The translations under genes and the position numbers were made by a program. Of a stretch of DNA of 34,374 nt, positions 8,173 to 16,571 are shown piece after piece; the stretch's first letter is position 1; each line of letters starts with the position of its first letter. The stretch is from an uncultured Thermomicrobiales bacterium (GTDB taxonomy: Bacteria; Chloroflexota; Chloroflexia; Thermomicrobiales; UBA6265): positions 1 to 34,374 of the forward strand of contig CADCWI010000034.1 of assembly GCA_902806355.1 (NCBI GenBank), written 5' to 3'. The notes beneath the pieces are model-generated. The model saw only the letters and a program-made list of their open reading frames with translations. It did not search any database and was not told where the DNA came from.

Positions 8173-8390
8173 TGTCATTCAGATCGTAGCGAGGAATAGC
8201 TGCGCGAAGCCCACCCGACGAATGCGGAACCTGGGGCGTCCACTGACGTGGACCAGCTTCACAGGCAACGGCTGCGCGATTGCCTGTGAAGAGTCGCCGC
8301 GCGAAGCGCATCCGACGCGGTCGGATCCCGCAGTGTCCACAAGCGTGGACCGGTTTCGCCGGTTGATCCCTCGCTTTACTCGGGATGACC
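8173..8390. repeat. Mosaic of dispersed repeat modules in a 540-base gap
   Basis: The gap 8114-8653 holds no credible gene. It starts with GTCATTCAGATCG, holds CGCCGCGCGAAGCGCATCCG (module shared with 1875 and 10911) and ends CGGGATGAC. Inside it are a 12-bp perfect hairpin, CTTCACAGGCAA (8257-8268) with TTGCCTGTGAAG (8280-8291), and two GTCCAC-N4-GTGGAC boxes at 8239-8254 and 8336-8351. Confidence 0.6.
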
Positions 8391-8653
8391 GTGGAGGTTG
8401 GGGAGATCACTCAGGATCATCAGCGGGACACAACGTCAGGATGCCTGACGGTCCGCGTTGGCGAGATACACGCCAGCCAAACCGCGGTGCACCTGGCATG
8501 TTCGAACAGTCTGACTTCTACGTCCTGAACCTGATGCTTTCCGTGTCAGGGACTTTCGGCCTGTGTGGCACGAGTAGGCTCATGCGCATACGATTTCATA
8601 ACTACTAGCCCAGTCTGCCCAGCAAGGCCCGGGTGAGACGTCGACCAGTCTGT

Positions 8654-8682
8654 TGGACACCACTTGAAACTCCTCCCATAAT
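8654..8682 (+). promoter_or_regulatory. Sigma-A-type promoter of the frameshifted kinase gene
   Basis: TGGACA (8654-8659), a 17-base spacer and CATAAT (8677-8682). Each hexamer matches its consensus at 5 of 6 positions at optimal spacing. Transcription would start near 8689, about 30 bases before GTG 8721, with GAGAGG between as RBS. Confidence 0.6.
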
Positions 8683-8720
8683 TCTCGCGCTCGTATGTCA
8701 AGAGAGGCGGTCTACTCGCA

Positions 8721-9670
8721 GTGATCCCGGCCGAGAAGATCAAAGCGGCGCTGTGCGCCTGGCCGTATCAGCCCGAGTCGGTCACACCAATGACCGGTCA
8801 GGGGATGAACTCCGCCACCTGGCTGGTCGTCACCGCGCACGGGCACTACGTGGCAAAGCTGGTAGACGATCTCGACGCCCCCGGGCTGATCAAGAGTCTG
8901 CGGATCGCGGAGTTTCTCGCGGCACGCGAGCTGCCGTGCGGCCCCCCGTACGCACACGCGACGGAGAATTAGCAGTCCCGCTGCCAGAGGGGACGCTCGC
9001 GCTGCTGCGGCAAGACCAGGGTACACCGCTGGACCCGTCGGTACCGAGTCAGGTACGCCGAGCTGGGCGAGTGCTCGCCCGTGCCCATAATGCGCTGCGT
9101 GACTTCGAGACTGGGCCCGACCCGCACTACCGGTGGCCCTGGGAATGGGTTGACCGGCTCTTGAACACCATCGCGATGCCGCAACATGTGAACGTGGCGG
9201 CGCGTCATGTTTGGCTGGAGATCGTCCGCACCGTCGCGGACCATCAGTTGTCGGTGTCCGTCATCCATGGAGACCCGGGCCTGAGCGGCTTCCTGCTCGC
9301 CGATGACAACCGGGACGCGCTCATCGACTGGACGACTACGATGCGCGGCCCGCTGTTGTATGACCTAGCCTGCGTCGCCGTCATGACCAAGCGGTCGGGT
9401 CCGCAGGTCGCGCGCTGGTTCACCGAAGGTTACGCCGAGCAAATACCAGAGATCCGGCCTGAGCTCGCCTACCTCGACTATCTGGTCAAGGCGCGCTGGA
9501 TAGCCAACGCGATCTACTTCGCCTCGCGCATCGAGAGGGGAATCCAACGAGGATCAGACTCACCAACAGCCAATCAAGTTGGTTTGGAGGAGGCATACGC
9601 GGGTATGACTGGCGGTGCGAGCCGCTCCCGCGACGGGGGCAATCACTGGGATCGCCTGGAGCTACTTTAG
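8721..9670 (+). pseudogene. Aminoglycoside-phosphotransferase-fold kinase split by one frameshift
   Basis: Codons from GTG 8721 encode MNSATWLVV...HYVAKLVDDL, the N-lobe of an APH/homoserine-kinase-like enzyme with its ATP-binding Lys, and run to a stop at 8970-8972. The C-lobe continues in the next frame up to 9670, with VIHGDPGLSGFLL and ALIDWTTT (catalytic HGD and metal-binding IDW). The switch falls at a run of six C (8942-8947). A seventh C would join both halves as ...LPCGPPVRTRDGELAVPLPE, giving 316 aa, a normal length. The Asn expected five residues after the HGD motif (HGDxxxxN) is Gly. Promoter and RBS are intact, so the lesion is recent, is an assembly error, or is a phase switch. 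Confidence 0.8.
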
Positions 9671-9865
9671 CCGGACCGATATCTCCGGCAGCATTCGGCC
9701 GCCCTGCTGGTGACAGAAGGATTCCGGTAGACCCGTCGCACGAACGACTGTTCAGAGAGTATCGGTCATGAAAGTCCGCGACGTCGGGCGTGGAAGGCCG
9801 TTCGCAATGCCGAAATGGCGCCAGGTATGGAAGAGAACCCTCTCCGTCCGTTTCCCTTCGGCACG

Positions 9866-10633
9866 CTACTTCGCCGGCTTGAGACGGGCCGCGTTGGCCT
9901 GGATTGCGTCATGAAGCCACCGCGTCAGGCCGGGCGCGAGATCCTCGTACGTCTTCGTGAACCGATCATCGGCGAGATACATCTCGGCCAGGCCGCGATG
10001 CATCTCCGGCGAGCAGTCATACATCTGTCCGACCCACTGCCGGTGTTCCTCGGCCAGCGCCATCGCTTCGGGGCTGTCCGGGGCGTATCCCGCCGCGAAT
10101 CCATCGACCAGCCGGGAATGCAGGGCATCCGTATCGGCCCGGTAGCGAACCCAGTCGCCCTTCGTGAAGGTGGCGGTTCGGGCCTGCGATTGCCGCCATG
10201 CCTCGGTGTCGCCCCAGCGCTCCTGCGCCTCTGTTTCCCATTCCTCCGTGTATGTCTTCCCGAAGACCTCAAGCTTCTCTTCGGATGTCAGGTTGATGCC
10301 GCTCATCGTTGCCTCCAGTTCCTTCTCTATCGCGGTGACCATCGCCTGCACGCGCTCGAGTCGCTCGATGAGCAGCTCGTGCTGACGGCGCAGGTGCGCG
10401 TTGGGGTCGATCGACGCATCGTCGAGCAGGGTCGAGATCGCATCGAGCGCGAAACCGAGCTCCCGGTAGTACAGGATCCGCCCGAGCCGATCGAGATCGG
10501 CATCCGAATACAGGCGATACCCGGCGGAAGAGCGTTCCGACGGAATGAGCAGGCCGATCTCGCCATAATGGTGCAACGTCCGGATCGTCACCCCGGCGAG
10601 ACGTGCCGCCTTGCCGACGGAATATGTCCCCAC
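9866..10633 (-). CDS. MerR-family transcriptional regulator with TipAS antibiotic-recognition domain
   Basis: A 255-aa protein. Residues 4-50 form the MerR winged helix-turn-helix (YSVGKAARLAGVTIRTLHHY), about 75-108 a coiled coil for dimerisation, and about 112-255 a TipAS domain (EEWETEAQERWGDTEAW). TipAL of Streptomyces binds thiopeptide antibiotics in this domain and activates its own promoter. The length fits the TipAL type of about 253 aa. GTG 10633 was chosen because GGGAGG lies 9 bases upstream. The ATG at 10699 sits at the predicted transcription start and adds an atypical 22-residue N-terminus. The promoter at 10705-10735 has MerR architecture, so autoregulation is likely. The ligand is unknown. 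Confidence 0.93.
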   Translation of the reverse strand: MGTYSVGKAARLAGVTIRTLHHYGEIGLLIPSERSSAGYRLYSDADLDRLGRILYYRELGFALDAISTLLDDASIDPNAHLRRQHELLIERLERVQAMVTAIEKELEATMSGINLTSEEKLEVFGKTYTEEWETEAQERWGDTEAWRQSQARTATFTKGDWVRYRADTDALHSRLVDGFAAGYAPDSPEAMALAEEHRQWVGQMYDCSPEMHRGLAEMYLADDRFTKTYEDLAPGLTRWLHDAIQANAARLKPAK

Positions 10634-10704
10634 CTTGCCTACCCTCCCGTTCACCGCATGTTCGAGCCCGATACCGGAACCGTCCATCGATCCCGGCATG
10701 GCCT

Positions 10705-10735
10705 ACCGTAGAGCCTCACGCAACGTGAGAGTCAA
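10705..10735 (-). promoter_or_regulatory. MerR-type promoter/operator with 19-bp spacer
   Basis: On the minus strand it reads TTGACT (-35, 10735-10730), a 19-base spacer, and TACGGT (-10, 10710-10705). The spacer contains the perfect dyad CTCACG-TTG-CGTGAG (10729-10715). An over-long 19-bp spacer with a dyad between the hexamers is the signature of MerR-activated promoters, where the regulator untwists DNA to align the boxes. The predicted transcript starts close to 10698, leaving about 65 bases before GTG 10633. Confidence 0.8.
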
Positions 10736-10892
10736 GCCCCTCATTGTTTCGTTGCGAGGCGAATTGGCACACGCACCGCAGGTGGATCGCCTACAGGTCC
10801 ATGTGGCGATACCGCTACCGGGTTTCTTCATTTCGCCCAACAGTCTGTCCAACCCTCTATGTCCTGTTGCTCGTTCCTTCTAACACCGTGAC

Positions 10893-11084
10893 TCCGAGCG
10901 CAGCGAAGAATCGCCGCGCGAAGCGCATGCGCTGAAGGTGGATCATGGGATGTCTCTGATGGAGACCGGCTTCACAGGCTGGTGCGCAGCACCAGAGCGA
11001 ATGCGGCCCATCGCCGGGGAATCCTTCATAGGTGATCCCGCAGGGATCAAGCGGATGCGGCCCATTCCCTCAGTCAGGATGACC
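10893..11084. repeat. Dispersed intergenic repeat, copy 4, with second module
   Basis: Bases 10898-10932 hold the module GAATCGCCGCGCGAAGCGCA. Bases 10998-11084 hold the main module (GAATGCGGCCCATCGCCGGG to CAGTCAGGATGAC), a near-exact repeat of 5880-5965. It fills the roughly 500-base gap between the MerR promoter and the VOC remnant, and nothing else was seen there. Confidence 0.75.
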
Positions 11085-11150
11085 AGAAGCGGTGGGCAAG
11101 CCAAGTCAAGTGTCGGGAGCCGAGCAACGTGGACCTGGCCGGCTTCTAAC

Positions 11151-11255
11151 TTGGGAAGGGAGGAGGACGTCGAGATCGAGGGGTGCGGTGAGGATCTGAA
11201 GAATGCCATCGACGTCGACCGGCCATTCGGACTGGTCGCGGTCGCGGTACAGCCC
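11151..11255 (-). pseudogene. Decayed C-terminal fragment of a VOC-family gene
   Basis: Read on the minus strand it gives GLYRDRDQSEWPVDVDGILQ followed by ILTAPLDLDVLLPSQ. This closely parallels the end of the VOC protein at 12629-13165 (ELYWDRDPSDWPLDADGNLQ, ILTAPLDLNDLL). DNA identity is plain over about 100 bases, including GATCGAGGGGTGCGGTGAG against GGTCGAGGGGTGCGGTGAG. A two-base deletion near the end shifts the frame so that the LPELE-stop ending becomes LPKLEA in another frame. No N-terminal part is recognisable. It is a remnant of a duplicate or of an older tandem VOC gene, directly downstream of the SDR. Confidence 0.75.
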
Positions 11256-11319
11256 GAAGCTGGTGTGCTGATGGTGAGACCCGCATCCCCGCGCCCTCCC
11301 CGGGCTGCCCACGGCAACG

Positions 11320-12348
11320 CTATTCTCGCCGGAGCAATGCCAGTCCAAGGATCGCCGCCGAGGCGGCCGAGGCGAGGGCACCACGCCGGTGGGTTCGCAA
11401 CCACATCTGGAGGTCTGCCCCTCGCTCGCGGTCGCGATAGGGTCCATGCATGCCCGGGTCACCCGGCAGCGTCGCGAACAGGATGTCCCGCCCGTGGTGC
11501 CGGTTGGGCTCGTCGGCGAACTGACCATCCCAGGCAGTGCGGGCCAGGTACCGGTCGAGCAGGCCGGGAATCACCTTCTGGCCGAGAACGGCCTGGACGG
11601 TGGGGAAGCCGACCAGCATCTCCCGTGGTGCTCGCTCACTTGCCCAGACGATCGATTCGGCGATTGCGTCCGGCGCGAACATCGGCGGCACGGGTTGTTG
11701 CTGATGCCGCATCCTGTTCCGCTGAAGCAGGGGTTGCGGGGTATTGACCGCCGGCAAGTGGACAACCGTGACGTGCACGTGGCTGCCTTCGTGAATCAAC
11801 TCCGAGCGGAGCGAGTCCGTGAAGCCGACGATCGCATGTTTGGCGGCGCAGTACGCGCTCTGAAGCGGTATCGACCGATAGGCGAGGGCCGACCCGACCT
11901 GGACGATGGTCCCGCTGTCCCGAGGGATCATCCGCCGCAGGGCGGCCTGGGTCCCGTACACATAGCCGAGGTACGTCACCTCCGTGACGCGCCGGAACTC
12001 CTCCGCCGTCGTCTCCATGACCGGAGCGAACACCGTCACCATCGCGCAGTTGACCCAGATGTCGATCCGCCCCCATTGGGCTTCGACCGCGACGGCGGCT
12101 CCCTCGACGGCCCCGGCGTCGGCCACATCGATGGGACAGACCAGCGCTTCACCACCAGCCGCCCGTATCTCCCCGGCGGCGGCGTTGAGCGCCTCTTCAT
12201 TTCGGGAGAGGAGCCCCACGCGCGCGCCTCGCTCTCCGAAGGCGCGGGCGACCGCGCGCCCAACGCCACTCGACGCCCCCGTCACAACCACGACCTGTGC
12301 TTCGTCGATTCCTGCCGTCATTGCTGTCCCCATCTCATCATTGGTCAT
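11320..12348 (-). CDS. Short-chain dehydrogenase/reductase (SDR)
   Basis: A 342-aa classical SDR with a C-terminal extension. The NAD(P) motif is TGASSGVG (23-30). The catalytic residues are S153, Y166 and K170 (YCAAK), with the structural N100 in VNCAMVTVF, where the usual NAG is NCA. Residues after about 255 are an extra segment seen in a subgroup of larger SDRs. It ends in an Ala-rich hydrophobic stretch (ASAASAAILGLALLRRE) that could be a short membrane anchor. Three ATGs compete (12348, 12333, 12321). None has a strong RBS, and GGGGACA precedes the last. The substrate is unknown. The VOC gene lies upstream on the same strand, 280 bases away, in a gap with no other feature seen. Confidence 0.88.
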   Translation of the reverse strand: MTNDEMGTAMTAGIDEAQVVVVTGASSGVGRAVARAFGERGARVGLLSRNEEALNAAAGEIRAAGGEALVCPIDVADAGAVEGAAVAVEAQWGRIDIWVNCAMVTVFAPVMETTAEEFRRVTEVTYLGYVYGTQAALRRMIPRDSGTIVQVGSALAYRSIPLQSAYCAAKHAIVGFTDSLRSELIHEGSHVHVTVVHLPAVNTPQPLLQRNRMRHQQQPVPPMFAPDAIAESIVWASERAPREMLVGFPTVQAVLGQKVIPGLLDRYLARTAWDGQFADEPNRHHGRDILFATLPGDPGMHGPYRDRERGADLQMWLRTHRRGALASAASAAILGLALLRRE

Positions 12349-12628
12349 GGATCATGATACGGATCGTGGCTCTCACCGCGCCGCATCGGCAGCGCATCGA
12401 CGGCTCACCCATCCAAGCAATGTATTCCTACGCCCGATTCGCCGTTTCCACGCCGGGCCGGCAGCGTGTCCGCCCCTGAATTCCCGGCGTCATCGCAACG
12501 GGCAGGTGCCCTCAGTACCCCAATTGTTCGAGTCCGGAGCGGCAGAGCGGATCCAGAGGCGATCTTCCGACGACCCATCAGGCGCCTCCTCCTCACGTCC
12601 AGTCCTGGCGTGGCAAGCGAAAAGACCG

Positions 12629-13165
12629 CTACTCCAGTTCGGGAAGGGAAAGGAGGTCGTTGAGGTCGAGGGGTGCGGTGAGTATCTGGAGGTTGCCATC
12701 GGCGTCGAGCGGCCAATCGGACGGGTCGCGGTCCCAATACAGCTCAACACCGTTCCCATCCGGATCATCGAGGTACAGCGCTTGGCTGACACCGTGATCG
12801 GATGCGCCGCTGAGGCGGACACCGTGCCGGATCAGGCGTCGCAGCGCGTCGGCCAGTTCCTCGCGACGGGCGTAGAGGATCGCCAGGTGGTAGAGCCCGG
12901 TCGTTCCCCGTGCAGGCCCGGACCTACCACGACTCTCCCACGTGTTGAGCCCGATGTGATGATGATAGCCGCCAGCGGAGAGGAAGACCGCTTGCGATCC
13001 ATACCGCTGGGTGATATCGAACCCAAGCACTCCATGATAAAAGGCGAGCGCACGGTCGAGATCGGCGACCTTGAGGTGGACGTGGCCGATCCGCGTGGTC
13101 GGCGCGATCGGCCGGACGGACGCGGCGGCAGGCGAGCCGGATGGTGAATCGGACCTGTCTGGCAT
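12629..13165 (-). CDS. VOC family protein, glyoxalase/extradiol dioxygenase-like (CatE type)
   Basis: A 178-aa protein with one vicinal-oxygen-chelate domain pair. It opens IGHVHLKVADLDRALAFYHG, with the first metal-ligand His in HVHL. A second half begins GLYHLAILYARREELADALR (His ligand) and ends DDPDGNGVELYWDRD (Glu ligand). That matches bacterial catechol 2,3-dioxygenase/CatE-like or glyoxalase-type enzymes. A tail of about 30 residues follows (DWPLDADGNLQILTAPLDL), and it is this tail that recurs as the fragment at 11151-11255. ATG 13165 has AGGA 10 bases before it. ATG 13198 is an alternative adding 11 residues. The substrate is unassigned. Confidence 0.88.
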   Translation of the reverse strand: MPDRSDSPSGSPAAASVRPIAPTTRIGHVHLKVADLDRALAFYHGVLGFDITQRYGSQAVFLSAGGYHHHIGLNTWESRGRSGPARGTTGLYHLAILYARREELADALRRLIRHGVRLSGASDHGVSQALYLDDPDGNGVELYWDRDPSDWPLDADGNLQILTAPLDLNDLLSLPELE

Positions 13166-13495
13166 GATTGATGATCCTAAGCCTAGAGCGTGTGCCATCT
13201 GTCGTGACCCTGCTCGTCCTTCAATAAGAGAACTCCATTAAGAGAGCCCCAATGGCGCGCTCCTGAGGTGACCTGGCAGGTACGCCTGCCGAACGCACTG
13301 GAGCGACATGACGAACATCCCGGCGCATCGGACATCGATGCCTCCGCATACCTATCGTAACGGGCGACGCCAACCGACAACACTCGCGCGCAGCGAATCG
13401 GACGTACAATCCCCGCAACGAGTCGTCGCGACCTGGCGGCGCAGCGGGTCCAGACGAGTGCGCACGCTGCGACCGTATCGACTGAGGGTTCACCT
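13166..13495. other. Divergent promoter region between VOC and ktr genes
   Basis: A 330-base gap without a gene. A -10-like TACAAT lies at 13405-13410 on the plus strand, inside ACGTACAATCC (also found at 211-221), but no good -35 is at the right distance. Near-duplicate stretches TAAGAGAACTCC and TAAGAGAGCCCC lie close to 13226 and 13239. Confidence 0.5.
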
Positions 13496-14218
13496 GTGCC
13501 GGATTCAGGACGAAGACAAGGGCAAACGGAGCGCGTCGCGGTGATCGGCCTCGGCCGGTTCGGGACAAGTGTCGCAAGAACGCTCCACGAGCTGGGATAC
13601 GAAGTCACGGCGATCGATCGCTCGGAGAAGCAGATCCAGGAAGCAGCGGACTTCGTGACGCTTGCGGCTCAGGGTGACGGAAGCGACCGGGAACTGCTCC
13701 TGCAGCTCAACATCGAGGACTCCGACGTTGGCGTGGTCGCCCAGGGCGAAAGCCTGGAGGGCAGCGTGCTGAGCACCCTGCTGCTCAAGAAGCTCGGCGT
13801 ACCGTGGGTGGTGGCCAAGGCGAAGTCGTCGTTGCACGGCGAACTGCTCCGGAAGGTGGGAGCGGACCGGGTCGTGTTCCCGGAGCTGGATGCCGGAGTT
13901 CGACTGGCTCACTCGCTGGGCGTCCGCAACATCAGCGATTACATCTCCTTGTCGGCGACGACGGGGATCGCGAAGCTCCAGACTCCACCGAACCTGATCG
14001 GGCACACGTTGGAAGAGATCATGGGCGAACATCGGTCGCGTCTCAATGTGCTCCTGATCAAGCGCGGATCGAGCCTGATCACGGTTCCCCACTTCCAGGA
14101 GGTAATCAGGGCACACGATGAGTTGGTGGTGGTCGGGGCGGATCCGGACATCGAAGCGTTCTGCGAGCACAATCCGAACATCATCAGCTCGCAGCGACCC
14201 GCCGCGGTCGCGGACTAG
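13496..14218 (+). CDS. ktrA: TrkA/KtrA-type potassium uptake regulatory subunit (RCK)
   Basis: A 240-aa cytoplasmic RCK protein. The N-terminal TrkA-N Rossmann domain begins RVAVIGLGRFGTSVA with GxGxxG at 18-23. The acidic residue at the end of strand 2 (AIDRS) binds the ribose of NAD(H) or ATP/ADP. The C-terminal TrkA-C domain covers roughly residues 150-225. It forms a ring beneath the membrane subunit and gates K+ flux by nucleotide binding. One RCK unit (240 aa) matches KtrA/KtrC rather than the doubled E. coli TrkA. The start is GTG with GAGGG 7 bases before. It ends 11 bases before the membrane subunit gene, so the two form an operon. Confidence 0.93.
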   Translation: MPDSGRRQGQTERVAVIGLGRFGTSVARTLHELGYEVTAIDRSEKQIQEAADFVTLAAQGDGSDRELLLQLNIEDSDVGVVAQGESLEGSVLSTLLLKKLGVPWVVAKAKSSLHGELLRKVGADRVVFPELDAGVRLAHSLGVRNISDYISLSATTGIAKLQTPPNLIGHTLEEIMGEHRSRLNVLLIKRGSSLITVPHFQEVIRAHDELVVVGADPDIEAFCEHNPNIISSQRPAAVAD

Positions 14219-14229
14219 GGCGCCCCATT

Positions 14230-15672
14230 GTGACGAACCGGCCCGACAATCGCCTTCCGGGAAATCGGGTTGTCCGGCGTCGCCTGGATGCAACGCAGGT
14301 GATCGCCATCCCGAAGGCGCCGGAGCGGAACTCGATTCCACATGTCGGCACGCATGCCAAGCGGTTTGCTGGCGCGTTCCTGGTCCTTGTCCTGTTCGGC
14401 GCGGCATTGCTCAGCATGCCTTGGGTGACCGAAAGCGGCGAACGGACCGCTCCGCTCGATGCTCTCTTCACCGCGGTCTCCGCCGCGGCCGTTACCGGGC
14501 TCGTGGTGGTAGACACGCAGAATCACTGGAATCTGGCGGGGGAGATCATCGTCCTGTTGCTGATCCAGGCCGGTGGCCTGGGATTCATGGTCGGCGCATC
14601 GCTGGTACTGACATCGCTCGGTCGCGGCGCCAGCCTCAGTGACTCGCTGATGCTGCAGGATGGTTCGCCGACGCTGACCCTGAACGAGGCGGGCGATCTT
14701 TCCAGGCATGTGCTCCGGTACATCCTGCTCTGCGAGGCGATCGGTGCAGTCGCATTGACCGGACATTTCCTGGGTGATCATCCGCCCGGCGTCGCGCTTT
14801 GGTACGGGGTCTTCCACTCGATCTCGGCTTTCTGCAATGCGGGGTTCGATCTCCAGGGAAACTTCTTGTCGCTGTCCATATATGCGGAATCGCCAGTTCT
14901 CAACATCGTAACGATATTGCTCATTCAGGCTGGGGCGCTCTCGTTTCTGGTCATCAGTGATGTCTGGCGGAACCGTTCCTGGCGCCGCTTCAACTTCGAC
15001 ACCAAACTCATCACCATCACGAATGCCGTCATGCTCCTGGCGGGAACCCTCGCGTTCATGGCGCTGGAATGGAACCATTCGATGGCGTCGATCGGACCGT
15101 GGGCGAAACCCATGACGGCGCTGTTCCAAAGCACCTCCGCACGGACCGCCGGCTTCGCCAGTGTGCCCTTCGGCGAGCTGCAGTCGCCGACCGAGTTTCT
15201 CTGGGTGGCCCTGATGATGGTCGGGGGCGCGGCGGGATCGACCGCGGGCGGAATCAAGCTGGCGACCCTGGCGGTCGTCGTGATCGCCGTGATGTCCACC
15301 ATCCGTGGGCAATCGGAGGCTCAGGCGTTCGGCCGACGCATCTCGCCACAGCTCGTCTTCCGGTCGATGGCGGTCATCACCCTGTTCCTGTTCGTCCACT
15401 TCCTGCTCACGCTTGGCTTGGCGACGACCGAGGACGCGTTCGGCGCAAAGAACTTCGGGTTCCTGCCAATCATGCTTGAAACGATGAGCGCGATTGCGAC
15501 GGTCGGGTTGAGCACGGGCATCACGCCCGACCTGACCGCAGCGGGCAAGATCCTTCTCTGTATCGGAATGTTCTTTGGTCGACTCGGACCGCTCACCGCC
15601 GTCTATGCGCTGCAGCGCCGGCAACGCCCGCCGCGATACCGGTTCGCCGAGTCGACGATCCGCCTAGGATAA
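14230..15672 (+). CDS. ktrB: TrkH/KtrB-type potassium transporter membrane subunit
   Basis: A 480-aa integral membrane protein with the fourfold M1-P-M2 plan of the SKT superfamily. The four selectivity-filter glycines can be placed: G90 (AVTGLVV), G205 (FCNAGFD), G308 (RTAGFAS) and G426 (ATVGLST). The gating-loop stretch AAGSTAGGIKLAT lies in the third repeat (334-346). The N-terminus has a charged cytoplasmic segment of about 40 residues. The start is GTG 14230. The gene converges on the EEP hydrolase gene with only 18 bases between, so transcription of the two ends may interfere. With KtrA it imports K+, probably coupled to Na+. Confidence 0.94.
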   Translation: MTNRPDNRLPGNRVVRRRLDATQVIAIPKAPERNSIPHVGTHAKRFAGAFLVLVLFGAALLSMPWVTESGERTAPLDALFTAVSAAAVTGLVVVDTQNHWNLAGEIIVLLLIQAGGLGFMVGASLVLTSLGRGASLSDSLMLQDGSPTLTLNEAGDLSRHVLRYILLCEAIGAVALTGHFLGDHPPGVALWYGVFHSISAFCNAGFDLQGNFLSLSIYAESPVLNIVTILLIQAGALSFLVISDVWRNRSWRRFNFDTKLITITNAVMLLAGTLAFMALEWNHSMASIGPWAKPMTALFQSTSARTAGFASVPFGELQSPTEFLWVALMMVGGAAGSTAGGIKLATLAVVVIAVMSTIRGQSEAQAFGRRISPQLVFRSMAVITLFLFVHFLLTLGLATTEDAFGAKNFGFLPIMLETMSAIATVGLSTGITPDLTAAGKILLCIGMFFGRLGPLTAVYALQRRQRPPRYRFAESTIRLG

Positions 15673-15690
15673 CGGCCTGTCAAGTGACGA

Positions 15691-16557
15691 TCACGACGGG
15701 AGACCGAGATCGGCAACGACTCCGAAATGGTCGCTTGCCCAAACGCCATCGACCGGCTGGTCAAAGCAGCGCTCGCATCGTCTCGTCGCGAGCGTGGGTC
15801 CATGAGTACCACACCGGACAAAGATGTAATCGATCCGCCGACCCGAATCCAACGGCATCTCACCGTCGACTACCAGCGGGTTTCGCGGCGTGAATGTAAG
15901 TCCAGGCTGCTCCGGATGCAGGCTACCCCAGGCGTCCTGGTAACAGACACTCACTCCATCCAGTGATTGTTTACCCATCCAGAATCGGACACTTGCAGAG
16001 TCCGGTGTGGCGTCGAAATCCCCAGCCAGGACGACATGGAGGTGCCGCTTGTCCAGCGTCTCCTCGATGAACCTTGCCGCGGCAGCAGCCTGAAGCTCAC
16101 GCTCGTGCTCATAACCCCATTGCCACGATGGCTTGTGGTGAGCGAACAAGAGCGGGCCCATGGGACTTCCTCGAAGAATTTCGACCACCACCACTTTGCC
16201 GATCCATCGAGTGGAGAGGTCTACCCGTGAAGTCACGTGCAGATCCAGTTCCCGAACGCTGCCGGGAGGCCAACGGCTGGCTAAGGAGGTACCTGTTCCA
16301 TCTTCGGATCGACCGCCGTGATGGACGATAAAGTAATCCTCACCCAGCACATCAACGACCTGATCATAGTCATCGCTGACGACCGCCTCCTGAAAAGCAA
16401 TGATGTCGGGCCGAAGCTCTCGAAAGCCATTGATGAGCACCGTCCGGCGCGCGTCCCACCCCGCCTGTCGTCCAAAGAGGTTGAGTGTGGCGACGCGCAA
16501 GATGGTCTCACCGGCCGCAGGATCGGCAGCCGTGAACGGGTCGGGAATTGCGGTCAT
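15691..16557 (-). CDS. Endonuclease/exonuclease/phosphatase (EEP) family hydrolase
   Basis: A 288-aa metal-dependent phosphoesterase. EEP landmarks are RVATLNLFG (N26), IIAFQEA (E57, metal ligand), H140 in LLFAHHK, AGDFDATPDS (D180 and D182, the second replacing the more usual Asn) and WASDHFGVVADL (D276, H277, catalytic His near the C-terminus). Members cleave phosphodiesters in DNA, sphingolipids or inositol phosphates. No signal peptide is visible, so an intracellular role is likely. The ATG has GAGGG 7 bases upstream. It lies 14 bases after the RraA-like gene on the same strand, so the two are probably cotranscribed, which gives no direct hint to substrate. Confidence 0.9.
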   Translation of the reverse strand: MTAIPDPFTAADPAAGETILRVATLNLFGRQAGWDARRTVLINGFRELRPDIIAFQEAVVSDDYDQVVDVLGEDYFIVHHGGRSEDGTGTSLASRWPPGSVRELDLHVTSRVDLSTRWIGKVVVVEILRGSPMGPLLFAHHKPSWQWGYEHERELQAAAAARFIEETLDKRHLHVVLAGDFDATPDSASVRFWMGKQSLDGVSVCYQDAWGSLHPEQPGLTFTPRNPLVVDGEMPLDSGRRIDYIFVRCGTHGPTLATRRCERCFDQPVDGVWASDHFGVVADLGLPS

Positions 16558-16571
16558 GGACTGCCCTCGAA

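Noticed and set aside
8114..8720. CRISPR-like array from repeated short boxes
   Set aside because: The boxes are two different inverted repeats without regular spacing or unique equal-length spacers, and no cas gene is present.
10634..10699. ATG 10699 as start of the MerR regulator, possibly leaderless
   Set aside because: It lies at the predicted transcription start and could only work as a leaderless start. GTG 10633 has a strong RBS and gives the typical TipAL length.
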